This document shows, in pieces, positions 54,465 to 63,204 of a DNA stretch of 64,000 nt. This stretch comes from Pseudomonas iranensis. GTDB taxonomy: Bacteria; Pseudomonadota; Gammaproteobacteria; Pseudomonadales; Pseudomonadaceae. The DNA lies in the NCBI RefSeq assembly GCF_014268585.2, contig NZ_CP077092.1, forward strand, positions 1,240,001 to 1,304,000, read 5' to 3'. The notes beneath the pieces were generated by a model. That model made no database searches. It saw nothing but the letters and a program-made list of their open reading frames with translations, and was not told the DNA's origin. How positions within the stretch are numbered: the stretch's first letter is position 1; each line of letters opens with the position of its first letter. A program made the position numbers and the translations under genes.

Positions 54465-55634
54465 TTAAAGACCGGCAGCCATGGCTTTGTCGATCAGCCA
54501 GTTCAGGTTCGGGCCACGGTCGCTGTTCACTTCCACCGGGCGGCCGGCCAGGCTGCTGTCGAGCGGCTCGTCAGGCTGGATCTGTACGCGAATGTCGGAG
54601 GACAGGTCGGCGCTCTTCAGGCTGGTGCTGCTGACGATCTTGCCGGTGCGGGTCTTGTCTTCGCCGGCGATCTGGAAGCTCACCGGAGTGCCTGGACGCA
54701 CGTCACCGAACTGGCGATAGGAGAAGCGTGCTTCAACGTTGGCCTGGGTGTTGCGCGGCACCAACTGGAAGATCACGTCGCCCTTGCTCGCGTACTGACC
54801 GTCAGCCACCAGTTGCTGGGCCACGGTGCAGTCGCACGGCGAGGTCAGGGTGCCGGTCATTTGCTTGCCGAACAGTTCTTCAACCTTGGCCGGGGCCAGT
54901 TGGTCTTCGGCCAGATGGCCCTTGAGTACGTCGAGCATGCTGGTGCTGAAGGTCGCCAGCGGTGCGCCTTTGGCGGCAACACCGTCGGACTTGACCAGGC
55001 TTTGTACGGTGCCGTCGCGCGGCATGGTGATGTTCATCCCCGGCACGCTGACCAGACCGGCCTGGGCGTGGCTGACGAAGTACATGCCGTATACCGACTT
55101 GAAGATGAAACCGGCAGCGACCAGGCCAACGGCGAAAATACCGGCGCTGAAGGTCACGGCTTTCAGGCGGCCGAACGGGGTCATGCCGGTGTCGTTGGTC
55201 TTGTTCTTGCGCGCCTTGGTGAAGTTGTCGCGCTGCAGGGTCGCCAGCACTTCGCCGATGCTGACGATGTCGCCGGCCAGGTGCGAAGTGATCAGGTGGC
55301 GCAGGGTGGAAATGTCCTGCGGCTCGAGGTTCTGGAACTGGCAGCCGGCGCGGCCGGTGGCGCGATCGAAGGAACGCACCTGCAGTTCAACGTCCATGGC
55401 CAGGCCGAGATTGTCGATGACAAATTGCAGACGCGCCTTGTACACCTCGCCGATGGTCAGCGGCATCTGCCCGGCGTTGAACGCCAGACCGCCAGCCGAC
55501 AGATCGAGGACCCGCGCTTCGAGCGGAGTCCGGTCAGGGCCGAAGAAACGCAGCTTGGCCGGGATTTTCACGCGAGCGTGCTGGCGCTGGGCTTCGGATT
55601 CATGCACTACGTTGACGTTGACGGCGGTATTCAT
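54465..55634 (-). CDS. alg44: Alginate co-polymerase Alg44 (PilZ c-di-GMP receptor)
   Basis: Encodes 389 residues. The N-terminal cytoplasmic PilZ domain has the c-di-GMP motifs R17-x3-R21 (QRQHAR) and D44-x-S46 (DLSAGG). A membrane segment near residue 165 (VTFSAGIFAVGLVAAGFIFK) leads to a periplasmic HlyD-like adaptor domain (PRDGTVQSLVKSDGVAAKGA). Binding of c-di-GMP activates Alg8, so polymerisation is gated post-translationally. It is 35 bp after alg8 and 9 bp before algK. Confidence 0.97.
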   Translation of the reverse strand: MNTAVNVNVVHESEAQRQHARVKIPAKLRFFGPDRTPLEARVLDLSAGGLAFNAGQMPLTIGEVYKARLQFVIDNLGLAMDVELQVRSFDRATGRAGCQFQNLEPQDISTLRHLITSHLAGDIVSIGEVLATLQRDNFTKARKNKTNDTGMTPFGRLKAVTFSAGIFAVGLVAAGFIFKSVYGMYFVSHAQAGLVSVPGMNITMPRDGTVQSLVKSDGVAAKGAPLATFSTSMLDVLKGHLAEDQLAPAKVEELFGKQMTGTLTSPCDCTVAQQLVADGQYASKGDVIFQLVPRNTQANVEARFSYRQFGDVRPGTPVSFQIAGEDKTRTGKIVSSTSLKSADLSSDIRVQIQPDEPLDSSLAGRPVEVNSDRGPNLNWLIDKAMAAGL

Positions 55635-55669
55635 AGGGGCGATTTCCTTGTTAATTCAATAGGAGCGGG

Positions 55670-57151
55670 TCAGACCATCATCAGCAGCACGGCGACAAAA
55701 ATGCTGCCGGCGGAGAAGGTCATGGTCCGAGACGACCAGGTGTTGAACCAACGTTGAAAGCTGGCGAGATCACGGGTCAGGGATGTGGGCTGGCGAGTCC
55801 AGGATTGTTGGTCGAGGCGGAAGAAAACGTAGATCTTCACCAGGGCGCCAACGATCTGGTTGTAATACAGAATCGCCGGGTAAGCAGGGCCGATGCGGTG
55901 ACCGGAACACGACAGCAACAGCGTCAGGATCAGGCGGGTGATGCCGATCCACAGCAGGTACACGAGGATGAACGCGGTGCCGTACTTGAAGCTGGCGATC
56001 AGCGCAACGGTCAGGCCGAACAGCGAAGTCCACATCGATACGCGCTGGTCGAACAGCACCACCGACGTGAACGCGCCCAAGCGGCGGATACCCAGGCCCA
56101 GTGCGCGCGAGTTCTGGCGCAGGTTGTTGCCGTACCAGCGGAACATCAGCTTGCGGCTGGCCTTGATGAAGCTCTTTTCCGGCGGATGCTCAACGGTGTT
56201 GATCGCGGCGTCCGGCACGTAGAAGGTGTCGTAACCCAGGCGCATCAGGCTGAACCAGCTCGACTTGTCGTCACCGGTCAGGAACTTGAAGCGGCCCAGA
56301 CGCCAGTGTTGCAGCGAGTCGCTTTCAACGTCGGCGATGAATTCCGGATTGGTCACCACGGAGGCTTTGAATACCGACATCCGCCCGGTCATGGTCAGTA
56401 CGCGCTTGGACAGGGCCATCGAGCACATGTTGATGTGGCGCTGGGCGAAACGCAGCTTGTGCCATTCGCTCATGATGTAGCCGCCGCGCACTTCGCAAAA
56501 CTCGTTGGTGGTCAGGCCGCCGACATTGCCGAACAGCTGGAACCACGGCACGGTCTTGCGCACGACGCCTTCGCCGAGCACGGTGTCGCCGTCGATCACG
56601 GCCACCACGGCACGGTCGTCCGGCAGGTGACGGGAGATCGCGCGGAAACCGAAGGCCAGACCATCGCGCTTGCCGGTACCGGGGATACGCACGAAGTCGA
56701 GCTTGACCCGCTCCGGCGGATTCATCCGCGCCCACAACGCCTTGACCAGCAGCTCGTCGGACATTTCCACGATCGAGCAGACAATGGTGGTCGGCAGTTC
56801 GCAGTCGATGGCTTCGCGGATCACCGAGCTGTAGACCTGCGCGGTGGTCAGCGCGTCAATACGAAAGCTGGTGACCATCAGAAACACATGCGACGGGTCG
56901 GCCGCTTTACCCAGCTTGCGTACTTTGCGACGCAGGTGCGGGTAAACGATGTAGAGAAAAATCATGCCGCGCACAAAGTGCGTTGCACCCATCGAGTAGC
57001 GCCAGATACCTACGGCGCCAATCAGGAAAATGAAGTCCTTCGACTCGGAGTCGAATGTGGACGTGGGCAGCATCAAGGCCAGGCCCATCAGCAGACTGAG
57101 ATAAAAAAGCCAGCCGGCTGATTGCAGAAAAAAATGTTTGAGCTTGGTCAT
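55670..57151 (-). CDS. alg8: Alginate polymerase Alg8 (family 2 glycosyltransferase)
   Basis: Encodes 493 residues from the ATG at 57151; upstream in-frame codons to 57208 are repeat sequence. N-terminal membrane helices ([16 protein letters not shown]) precede the cytoplasmic GT2 domain with [12 protein letters not shown] (catalytic Asp) and the product-binding [15 protein letters not shown] segment; more helices follow ([20 protein letters not shown]). It polymerises GDP-mannuronate and moves the chain through the membrane with Alg44. Confidence 0.97.
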   Translation of the reverse strand: MTKLKHFFLQSAGWLFYLSLLMGLALMLPTSTFDSESKDFIFLIGAVGIWRYSMGATHFVRGMIFLYIVYPHLRRKVRKLGKAADPSHVFLMVTSFRIDALTTAQVYSSVIREAIDCELPTTIVCSIVEMSDELLVKALWARMNPPERVKLDFVRIPGTGKRDGLAFGFRAISRHLPDDRAVVAVIDGDTVLGEGVVRKTVPWFQLFGNVGGLTTNEFCEVRGGYIMSEWHKLRFAQRHINMCSMALSKRVLTMTGRMSVFKASVVTNPEFIADVESDSLQHWRLGRFKFLTGDDKSSWFSLMRLGYDTFYVPDAAINTVEHPPEKSFIKASRKLMFRWYGNNLRQNSRALGLGIRRLGAFTSVVLFDQRVSMWTSLFGLTVALIASFKYGTAFILVYLLWIGITRLILTLLLSCSGHRIGPAYPAILYYNQIVGALVKIYVFFRLDQQSWTRQPTSLTRDLASFQRWFNTWSSRTMTFSAGSIFVAVLLMMV

Positions 57152-57250
57152 AACCGTCATCCGAAGGTAAGGGAAGCTGCAAGTTGCAAGCTTCAAGCTG
57201 CAAGCCAATCGCGTTGACTTGCAGCTCGACGCTTGTCGCTTGGGGCTGCG

Positions 57251-58567
57251 TTACCAGCAAATGCCTTCGGTGCGGCTACCGGCGCTGGTGGGCTTGGACA
57301 TGAAGCCCACCAGGTCGATGACTTGCTTGCCCTGCGGCGCTTCCTGGGCCAGCGAACGGAATTTCTCGTCGCGGTTGCCGAGGATGATCACGTCGGAGTT
57401 GTCGATCACCGAGTCGAAGTCGGAGTTGAGCAGGGACGATACGTGCGGAATCTTCGATTCGATGTAGTCCTTGTTCGCACCATGGACACGGGCGTATTCG
57501 ACGTTGCTGTCGTAGATACTCAGGTCGTAACCCTTGCCGATCAGCATTTCCGCCAGTTCGACCAGCGGGCTTTCGCGCAGGTCATCGGTGCCGGCCTTGA
57601 AGCTCAGACCGAGCAGGGCGACTTTGCGTTTTTCATGGCTTTCAACGATGTCGAAAGCGTTCTGCACTTGCGATTCGTTACTGCGCATCAGCGAGTTGAG
57701 CAGCGGCGCTTCGACGTCCAGGGAACCGGCGCGGTAGGTCAGCGCACGCACGTCTTTGGGCAGGCACGAACCGCCGAAGGCGAAGCCCGGGCGCATGTAG
57801 TACTGGGACAGGTTCAGAGTCTTGTCCTGGCAAACCACTTCCATCACTTCACGACCATCGACGCCGACGGCTTTAGCGATGTTGCCGATCTCGTTGGCGA
57901 AGGTCACTTTGGTCGCGTGCCAGACGTTGCAGGTGTACTTGATCATCTCGGCAACGGCGATGTCCTTGCGGATGATCGGTGCGTCGAGTTCTTCGTACAG
58001 CGATTGCAGAACGTCGCCCGAGGCGGTATCGAACTCGCCGATAACGGTCATCGGTGGCTGATCGTAGTCAGCGATGGCGGTGGATTCGCGGAGGAATTCC
58101 GGGTTGACCGCTACGCCAAAATCGACGCCAGCCTTCTTGCCCGAGCAGTCTTCCAGAATCGGGATGACCACGTTGGCCACGGTGCCTGGCAACACGGTGC
58201 TGCGCACGACGATGGTGTGACGGGTGGTTTTTTCACGCAGGACAAAACCGATCTCGCGGCACACGGCCTCGATGTAGTTCAGTTCCAGGTCGCCGTTCTT
58301 CTTGCTTGGCGTGCCGACGCAGATCATCGACAGGTCGGTATCACGAATCGCCTCGGCGAAGTTGGTCGTGCCGCGCAGACGACCGGTCTGGATACCCTGC
58401 TGCAGCAGTTCGCCCAGGCCTGGTTCTACAATCGGCGATTTGCCGGCGTTAATCATGTCGATCTTGTCTTTGGCAACATCGACGCCAACTACGTCATGGC
58501 CCCGTGCAGACAGGCAACCGGCACATACTGCGCCAACGTAACCCAAACCAAATATGCTGATGCGCAT
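57251..58567 (-). CDS. algD: GDP-mannose 6-dehydrogenase AlgD
   Basis: Encodes 438 residues. It oxidises GDP-mannose to GDP-mannuronate, the committed step of alginate synthesis. The N-terminal NAD-binding motif is ISIFGLGYVGAVCAGCLSAR; the catalytic cysteine is in FGGSCLPKDVRALTYRAGSL (Cys of GGSC); the C-terminal UDP-binding-like domain includes LGLSFKAGTDDLRESPLVEL. First gene of the operon, transcribed from the long upstream region to 59.3 kb. The 99 bp between algD and alg8 contains short AAGCTGCAAG repeats. Confidence 0.98.
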   Translation of the reverse strand: MRISIFGLGYVGAVCAGCLSARGHDVVGVDVAKDKIDMINAGKSPIVEPGLGELLQQGIQTGRLRGTTNFAEAIRDTDLSMICVGTPSKKNGDLELNYIEAVCREIGFVLREKTTRHTIVVRSTVLPGTVANVVIPILEDCSGKKAGVDFGVAVNPEFLRESTAIADYDQPPMTVIGEFDTASGDVLQSLYEELDAPIIRKDIAVAEMIKYTCNVWHATKVTFANEIGNIAKAVGVDGREVMEVVCQDKTLNLSQYYMRPGFAFGGSCLPKDVRALTYRAGSLDVEAPLLNSLMRSNESQVQNAFDIVESHEKRKVALLGLSFKAGTDDLRESPLVELAEMLIGKGYDLSIYDSNVEYARVHGANKDYIESKIPHVSSLLNSDFDSVIDNSDVIILGNRDEKFRSLAQEAPQGKQVIDLVGFMSKPTSAGSRTEGICW

Positions 58568-59335
58568 CGCAATTACCTCTGTATATATCAGGCCTTAGAA
58601 GGCCGGAGTTAATGGTGTTCAGCGGTCACTAGTGCACTCGGAAGTGCGGCTTACAGGCGCCACAATGCCGTGTGCAGGCATACAAAGTTCCGAGTGTCTA
58701 ATAAGTGCACTCAAGATGTGCGCAACTAGGCCTTGTTGTTATGACTTGCCCTGTTATGCAGCCGATCTTCCGTGCGGGAAGACTCTAGTGCAGTCGTGTA
58801 GCCTGCTCGACGTCCGGTAGGGAGCCGGTAAATCAAGCAGTTAGGTGCTCAGGCGAGCACGTTTATAGGGGCGCGGCCTTGGCCTTTGTAGGGGATATTA
58901 ATGGTGCGTATCTCCTGTCCTTCGATTGTTTTGAGACTCGTTAGTCACTCAGGCAAGTTGCTGTGACAACTTGGTTACATGGCTATCAGCTCTGCGTAAG
59001 TTATCTCGTACAAACTCGGTGAGAATCGTTACCGGTGGTATGAGCAACGCATTTGGACATAGTTCCAGCCCGCTCATCGTGCCAGCCGAAATTTTTTGAA
59101 ATATTGATGAAGATGGCACTGGGTGCAAATTGATAGCACTAACGATTTCGCCCTTTAGTTATCGGGGCGGAACCGGGGCCGATAGTTTTGTGCCACTACG
59201 GGTAAAAAATTTAGGTGCCACTACTGAAAAAAAACTTCAGTGTCGAGTGAAACTAAAATTAGAAAATTGAGTGTGGTTTTATTGGCGCCATGAATTTGGC
59301 GATATGTCGCGGGGGGATTTTGACTTCGGGCGGAC
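58568..59335 (-). promoter_or_regulatory. Long algD upstream control region (no gene seen)
   Basis: About 770 bp of AT-richer DNA without a convincing gene. Visible elements: CACTCGGAA (58635-58643) and inverse TTCCGAGTG (58688-58696); a minus-strand GGAACTT (58685-58691) resembling an AlgU -35, though no good TCTGA -10 follows at 16-17 bp; and AATCAAGCAGTTA (58831-58843), which fits the IHF consensus. Such a long region is typical of algD promoters, which bind AlgR, AmrZ, AlgB and IHF far upstream. Individual regulator sites are not proven here. Confidence 0.55.
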
Positions 59336-59365
59336 TGCACGACTCCTGAGGAAAAGAGTCGTGCA
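59336..59365 (-). terminator. Hairpin after yaaA, probable terminator
   Basis: TGCACGACTC and GAGTCGTGCA form a perfect 10-bp stem with a 10-base loop, 12 bp after the yaaA stop. No T tract follows on the minus strand, so termination efficiency is uncertain. Confidence 0.55.
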
Positions 59366-59376
59366 AAGGGCATGCT

Positions 59377-60156
59377 TTATTCCGGGGCGTGGTCGCGCAA
59401 AAACACCAGATTGTCGGGTTTCGACTGCTCGGCGCTGTAGCGATAACCCTGTACATCGAATTGCTTGAGCTGAGCCGGGTCGTTGATGCGTTCCTGGATC
59501 ACAAAACGGCTCATCAGGCCGCGCGCTTTCTTCGCGTAGAAACTGATGATCTTGTACTGGCCGTTCTTCTGATCCTTGAACTCGGTATTGATGATCCGCG
59601 CCTTCAACGCGCTGCGCTTGACCGCAGAAAAGTATTCGTTGGAAGCAAGGTTGAGCAGTACGTCATCGCCCTGATCGGCCAGCGCTTCATTCAGCCACTC
59701 GCTGATGCGCGTGCCCCAGAACGCATACAGATCCTTGCCACGGGCGTTGGCCAGTTTGGTGCCCATTTCCAGGCGATAGGGTTGCATCAGATCCAGTGGG
59801 CGCAGCAGGCCATAAAGGCCGGAGAGCATGCGCAGGTGTTTTTGCGCGTAATCGAATTGCGCTTCGCTGAAGGACTGAGCATCCAGGCCGGTGTACACAT
59901 CGCCCTTGAAGGCAAGCAGCGCCTGTTTGGCGTTGTCCGGGGTGAAGGCGGGTGTCCAACTGCCGAAACGCGCGGCGTTGAGGCCACCGATCTTGTCGGA
60001 CACGTGCATCAACTCGCTGATCTGCGCCGGACTCAGCTCGCGCAACTGCTGGATCAATTCCTGGGAATGATCGAGGTACTGCGGCTGGGTAAAGCGCTGG
60101 GTCGCCGGCGGTGTTTCGTAGTCGAGGGTCTTGGCGGGGGAAATCACCATCAGCAT
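59377..60156 (-). CDS. yaaA: YaaA-family peroxide-stress protein
   Basis: Encodes 259 residues, the normal length. It starts [20 protein letters not shown] and contains [20 protein letters not shown] and [12 protein letters not shown], the signatures of YaaA (DUF328). In E. coli YaaA limits free iron and oxidative damage during peroxide stress and has DNA-binding ability. GAGACGA lies upstream of the ATG. It stands alone between the algD upstream region and the IS-disrupted repeat. Confidence 0.94.
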   Translation of the reverse strand: MLMVISPAKTLDYETPPATQRFTQPQYLDHSQELIQQLRELSPAQISELMHVSDKIGGLNAARFGSWTPAFTPDNAKQALLAFKGDVYTGLDAQSFSEAQFDYAQKHLRMLSGLYGLLRPLDLMQPYRLEMGTKLANARGKDLYAFWGTRISEWLNEALADQGDDVLLNLASNEYFSAVKRSALKARIINTEFKDQKNGQYKIISFYAKKARGLMSRFVIQERINDPAQLKQFDVQGYRYSAEQSKPDNLVFLRDHAPE

Positions 60157-60270
60157 GAAGTCGTCTCCTTTAATCGTGGGGGCGATTCTAGGGGGTTGTT
60201 CTTGTTGACTCCAGCTATGGGGGTTATAGGTCGGTGCAAGTGCCGGGATTTGCGACGGTTGGTGGATTTT

Positions 60271-60321
60271 ACCCTCACCCCAGCCCTCTCCCAGAGGGAG
60301 AGGGGGCCGATGTTCGCTGGA
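60271..60321. repeat. Left part of dispersed repeat copy 4, interrupted by the IS
   Basis: CCCTCACCCCAGCCCTCTCC with AGAGGGAGAGGG is the left end of the same repeat found at 13.4, 24.1 and 47.1 kb. It stops at the IS boundary, where GGA (60319-60321) is one copy of the target duplication. The remaining part is at 61578-61678. Confidence 0.85.
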
Positions 60322-60355
60322 TGCAGTGGTCTAATTTCCCCGGACACCCCGATAG

Positions 60356-60682
<327 letters not shown>

Positions 60683-60723
60683 GGTATCGACTGGTTCGGC
60701 AGCTGCAAGAGAAGGCTTACTCA

Positions 60724-61569
60724 GTGGCACATGTCTGTCGACTACTGAGCATTAGCCGTTCGGGCTTCTATGAGTCTCAGAAGCGGGTTGATGCGCCCGT
60801 TCGGCAGAGTTGCCCTGTCGTTGTGCAGCTCAAGGCTTCTTTTGCCGAGAGTGGTGGCTGCTACGGCAGCCGCCCATTGCGCGACGCTTTGCGTGGCAAA
60901 GGCTTGTCTGTTGGGCTGTATAAAATCCGCCGTCTGATGCGTGCCAACGGCCTACGCTCGGCATGGAAGCGCAAGTTTGTACACACGACCGATAGCAATC
61001 ATGACCTGCCGATTGCTGGGAATGTGCTGAACCGAAAATTTGATCCAGCGGCACCAAACAAGGCATGGGTGGCTGACATCACCTACATCCGCACCCGCAG
61101 TGGCTGGCTGTACCTGGCCGTGGTATTGGACTTGTTTTCACGCAAGATCGTGGGCTGGTCGATGGCTCCCAACATGCCGGCAGAGCTGGTGTGCACCGCA
61201 ATGCAGCTGGCCATCGCGCAACGTCAACCACCGCCAGGACTGATTGCCCACTCGGATCGTGGCAGCCAATACGCGAGCGCAACTTACAGAGAGTTATTGG
61301 CAAGAAACGACATGCAGCAGAGCATGAGCCGTAAAGGTAATTGCTGGGACAATGCCGTGATGGAGCGCTTCTTCCTGAGTTTGAAAATGGAACGGGTATG
61401 GCGACGTGACTACGCGAACCATGCTGAAGCGATCCGCGACATCACCGAGTACATCGTTGGGTTTTACAACAACGAACGGCTGCACTCGAAACTGGGCTAT
61501 CTGCCACCGACCGTCTATGAGCGGGCGATGGCGTCAAAACCACCTATCGAGGTGTCCGGAATTAGTTGA
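60724..61569 (+). CDS. IS3-family transposase OrfB (DDE integrase domain)
   Basis: Encodes 281 residues if started at the GTG at 60724, but mainly expected as the C-terminal part of an OrfAB frameshift fusion, since the frame is open back to the slippery site. HTH_21-like segment SFAESGGCYGSRPLRDAL precedes the rve domain. The catalytic residues are in WVADITYIRT (Asp), IAHSDRGSQYAS (Asp) and NCWDNAVMERFFLSLK (Glu). Family IS3; no disruptions are visible. Confidence 0.95.
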   Translation: MAHVCRLLSISRSGFYESQKRVDAPVRQSCPVVVQLKASFAESGGCYGSRPLRDALRGKGLSVGLYKIRRLMRANGLRSAWKRKFVHTTDSNHDLPIAGNVLNRKFDPAAPNKAWVADITYIRTRSGWLYLAVVLDLFSRKIVGWSMAPNMPAELVCTAMQLAIAQRQPPPGLIAHSDRGSQYASATYRELLARNDMQQSMSRKGNCWDNAVMERFFLSLKMERVWRRDYANHAEAIRDITEYIVGFYNNERLHSKLGYLPPTVYERAMASKPPIEVSGIS

Positions 61570-61577
61570 CCACTGCA

Positions 61578-61678
61578 GGATTCAAATTTGAGTTCGACTC
61601 GATAGCTCAGGTAGACGGATATCGAAAGAACCGCTCGGTCAGCTCCCTCTCCCTCTGGGAGAGGGCTGGGGTGAGGGT
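61578..61678. repeat. Right part of dispersed repeat copy 4
   Basis: After the second GGA, the interrupted element resumes (TTCAAATTTGAGTTCGACTC) and ends CTCTGGGAGAGGGCTGGGGT. It shares CGGTCAG next to the terminal CCCTCTCCC palindrome with other copies. Joined to 60271-60321 it reconstitutes a repeat of about 150 bp. Confidence 0.85.
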
Positions 61679-61741
61679 GACGACCTTGAATCTTGCACAT
61701 CAGCTATAGTGCCGCGCGGGTTTTGTTATGGAGACATCCCT

Positions 61742-62866
61742 TTGCGCATTGTTCTTATATTCACCGCGTGGCTGCTGAGCTTCGGCGCCATGGCGGCGCC
61801 CGGTGACGCGGCGACGCTGGATCGCACGACCTGGCCGGAGCAGCTCAGCAATCCGACCCTGTTCGACGTCGCGTCGCGGGCGGAAATCCTCATGTTCGCT
61901 CGCGGCCTGCTCGGCACCGAGTCCATCGACGAGGCAGCACTGGCCCAGCGCCTGGGCCTGCGCACGGTCAATATCGATGCGGTCAATCAGCTGCGCCAGC
62001 GCCTCTGGCAACGCTTGCTCGCCAACTACAACCACGCCCAGCAAAGCTGCGATCAGGACGCCTCGTTCTGCTTCCTCGTCGAAGACCTGCCGACCCTGCG
62101 CGAGCAGGCGGCCAAGTTCGTCGTCAGCGACGACAGTTATTACACCAAATGGGCCGAGCCGAGCCGGATCTTCCATTTGCAGTACCTCGACGAGTTGATG
62201 CGCAAGGCCGCGCTGTCGCCGCAAACCAGTAACGAATTCGATCGTTTCGGCGACTACGAGCGCAACGGCGACGACATGCACGACCGGCTGTTTCTGCTGA
62301 CCTTCGACAGCGCCGCCAACGCGCAACCGGACAACACCGACTGGCTGACCGAGTACTTGCGCAAGTCCAATCTGAGCGGGACATTCTTTGTCCTGGGCAA
62401 GGATATTCAGGCGCGACTCACCGGCCGTTCGGTCAGCAGCCTGCAGGCGAGTTTCTCCCGGCAGTGCGTGGGCGTGCAGGGCTGGGAGTTCCGCTCCCAC
62501 AGCCATTGGCAGGACTGGCAGGATTCGGTACGGCGCAGCGCCGATCTGGTGAAAAACAAACTGCCGGAAAACTACGTGCCGCTGTTCCGTCCGCCGGATG
62601 GCCAGCGCCGCAGTGACGCGCAAGGTTTTTTCAATAGCCAGGGCCTGCAAGTGGCGCTGTGGGAAATTGATGCTCAGGACGGTGCCGGCAAGCTCAAGGG
62701 CCCGGCGAGCGCGCAGCGAGTGTTGACCCTGATGCTGCTGTGGCGTCATGGAGTGATCAATTTCAACATGAAACAGGATGCGGTGAAGACGTCCTTGCCG
62801 TGGCTGATCACCCAGACTGCGCAGAGCGGCATTGGCTGGGAAGACTGTCAGGACGCGTTTCGTTGA
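61742..62866 (+). CDS. Polysaccharide deacetylase family protein
   Basis: Encodes 374 residues from a TTG at 61742, chosen because GGAGA lies about 9 bp upstream and the next residues form a signal peptide (RIVLIFTAWLLSFGAMA-APG). An N-terminal helical region of about 180 residues precedes a NodB-like domain: RLFLLTFDSAANAQPDNTDW (metal Asp), GWEFRSHSHWQDW (His-x3-His-like) and LFRPPDGQRRSDAQG. The second Asp of the usual TFDD motif is replaced (TFDS), so activity is uncertain. It is probably periplasmic; the substrate is unknown and no polysaccharide genes adjoin. Confidence 0.83.
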   Translation: MRIVLIFTAWLLSFGAMAAPGDAATLDRTTWPEQLSNPTLFDVASRAEILMFARGLLGTESIDEAALAQRLGLRTVNIDAVNQLRQRLWQRLLANYNHAQQSCDQDASFCFLVEDLPTLREQAAKFVVSDDSYYTKWAEPSRIFHLQYLDELMRKAALSPQTSNEFDRFGDYERNGDDMHDRLFLLTFDSAANAQPDNTDWLTEYLRKSNLSGTFFVLGKDIQARLTGRSVSSLQASFSRQCVGVQGWEFRSHSHWQDWQDSVRRSADLVKNKLPENYVPLFRPPDGQRRSDAQGFFNSQGLQVALWEIDAQDGAGKLKGPASAQRVLTLMLLWRHGVINFNMKQDAVKTSLPWLITQTAQSGIGWEDCQDAFR

Positions 62867-63204
62867 GAAACGACAAAAAGCCCGGAAACATTGGGCTTGG
62901 GGTAATTTTCAGGAAGAATGCGATGCAGGCGGACTTCCGACTTTAGCGGGGTACGGGGAGTCCGCCAAGGGCTTTTCGTCACTCTGCAAAATAAACTTAA
63001 AAAAACCGTCAAAGTGCTTTTTTATGTCATCGGTTTTGGAGTATTACGAAGACAGACCGCCGAAACCTGCAACACAGGTGGCGTCTTCCCAGACTCCTAT
63101 TGTGTGCAGTTCATCCAGGCCCTCGTGGATGAATTCGGCAGTCACCTCGAGGCGCAGCACTGTCAAGGTATTGCGTCGAATGGCTCCCACAAAGGTGACC
63201 GAGT
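62867..63204 (+). promoter_or_regulatory. 338-bp gap before the PIN-PhoH gene, with nested inverted repeats
   Basis: An outer pair GACAAAAAGCCC (62872-62883) / GGGCTTTTCGTC (62970-62981) encloses GGCGGACT (62929-62936) / AGTCCGCC (62959-62966). The inner hairpin followed by AAGGGCTTTT may end the deacetylase transcript. Past 62990 the sequence is AT-rich with A and T runs, then GC-rich leader to the ATG. No gene is convincing here. Confidence 0.45.

Noticed and set aside
52959..55757. Plus-strand open frame (932 codons) opposite algK and alg44
   Set aside because: Antisense shadow of two clear alginate genes; Val/Gly/Gln-biased composition and no domain.
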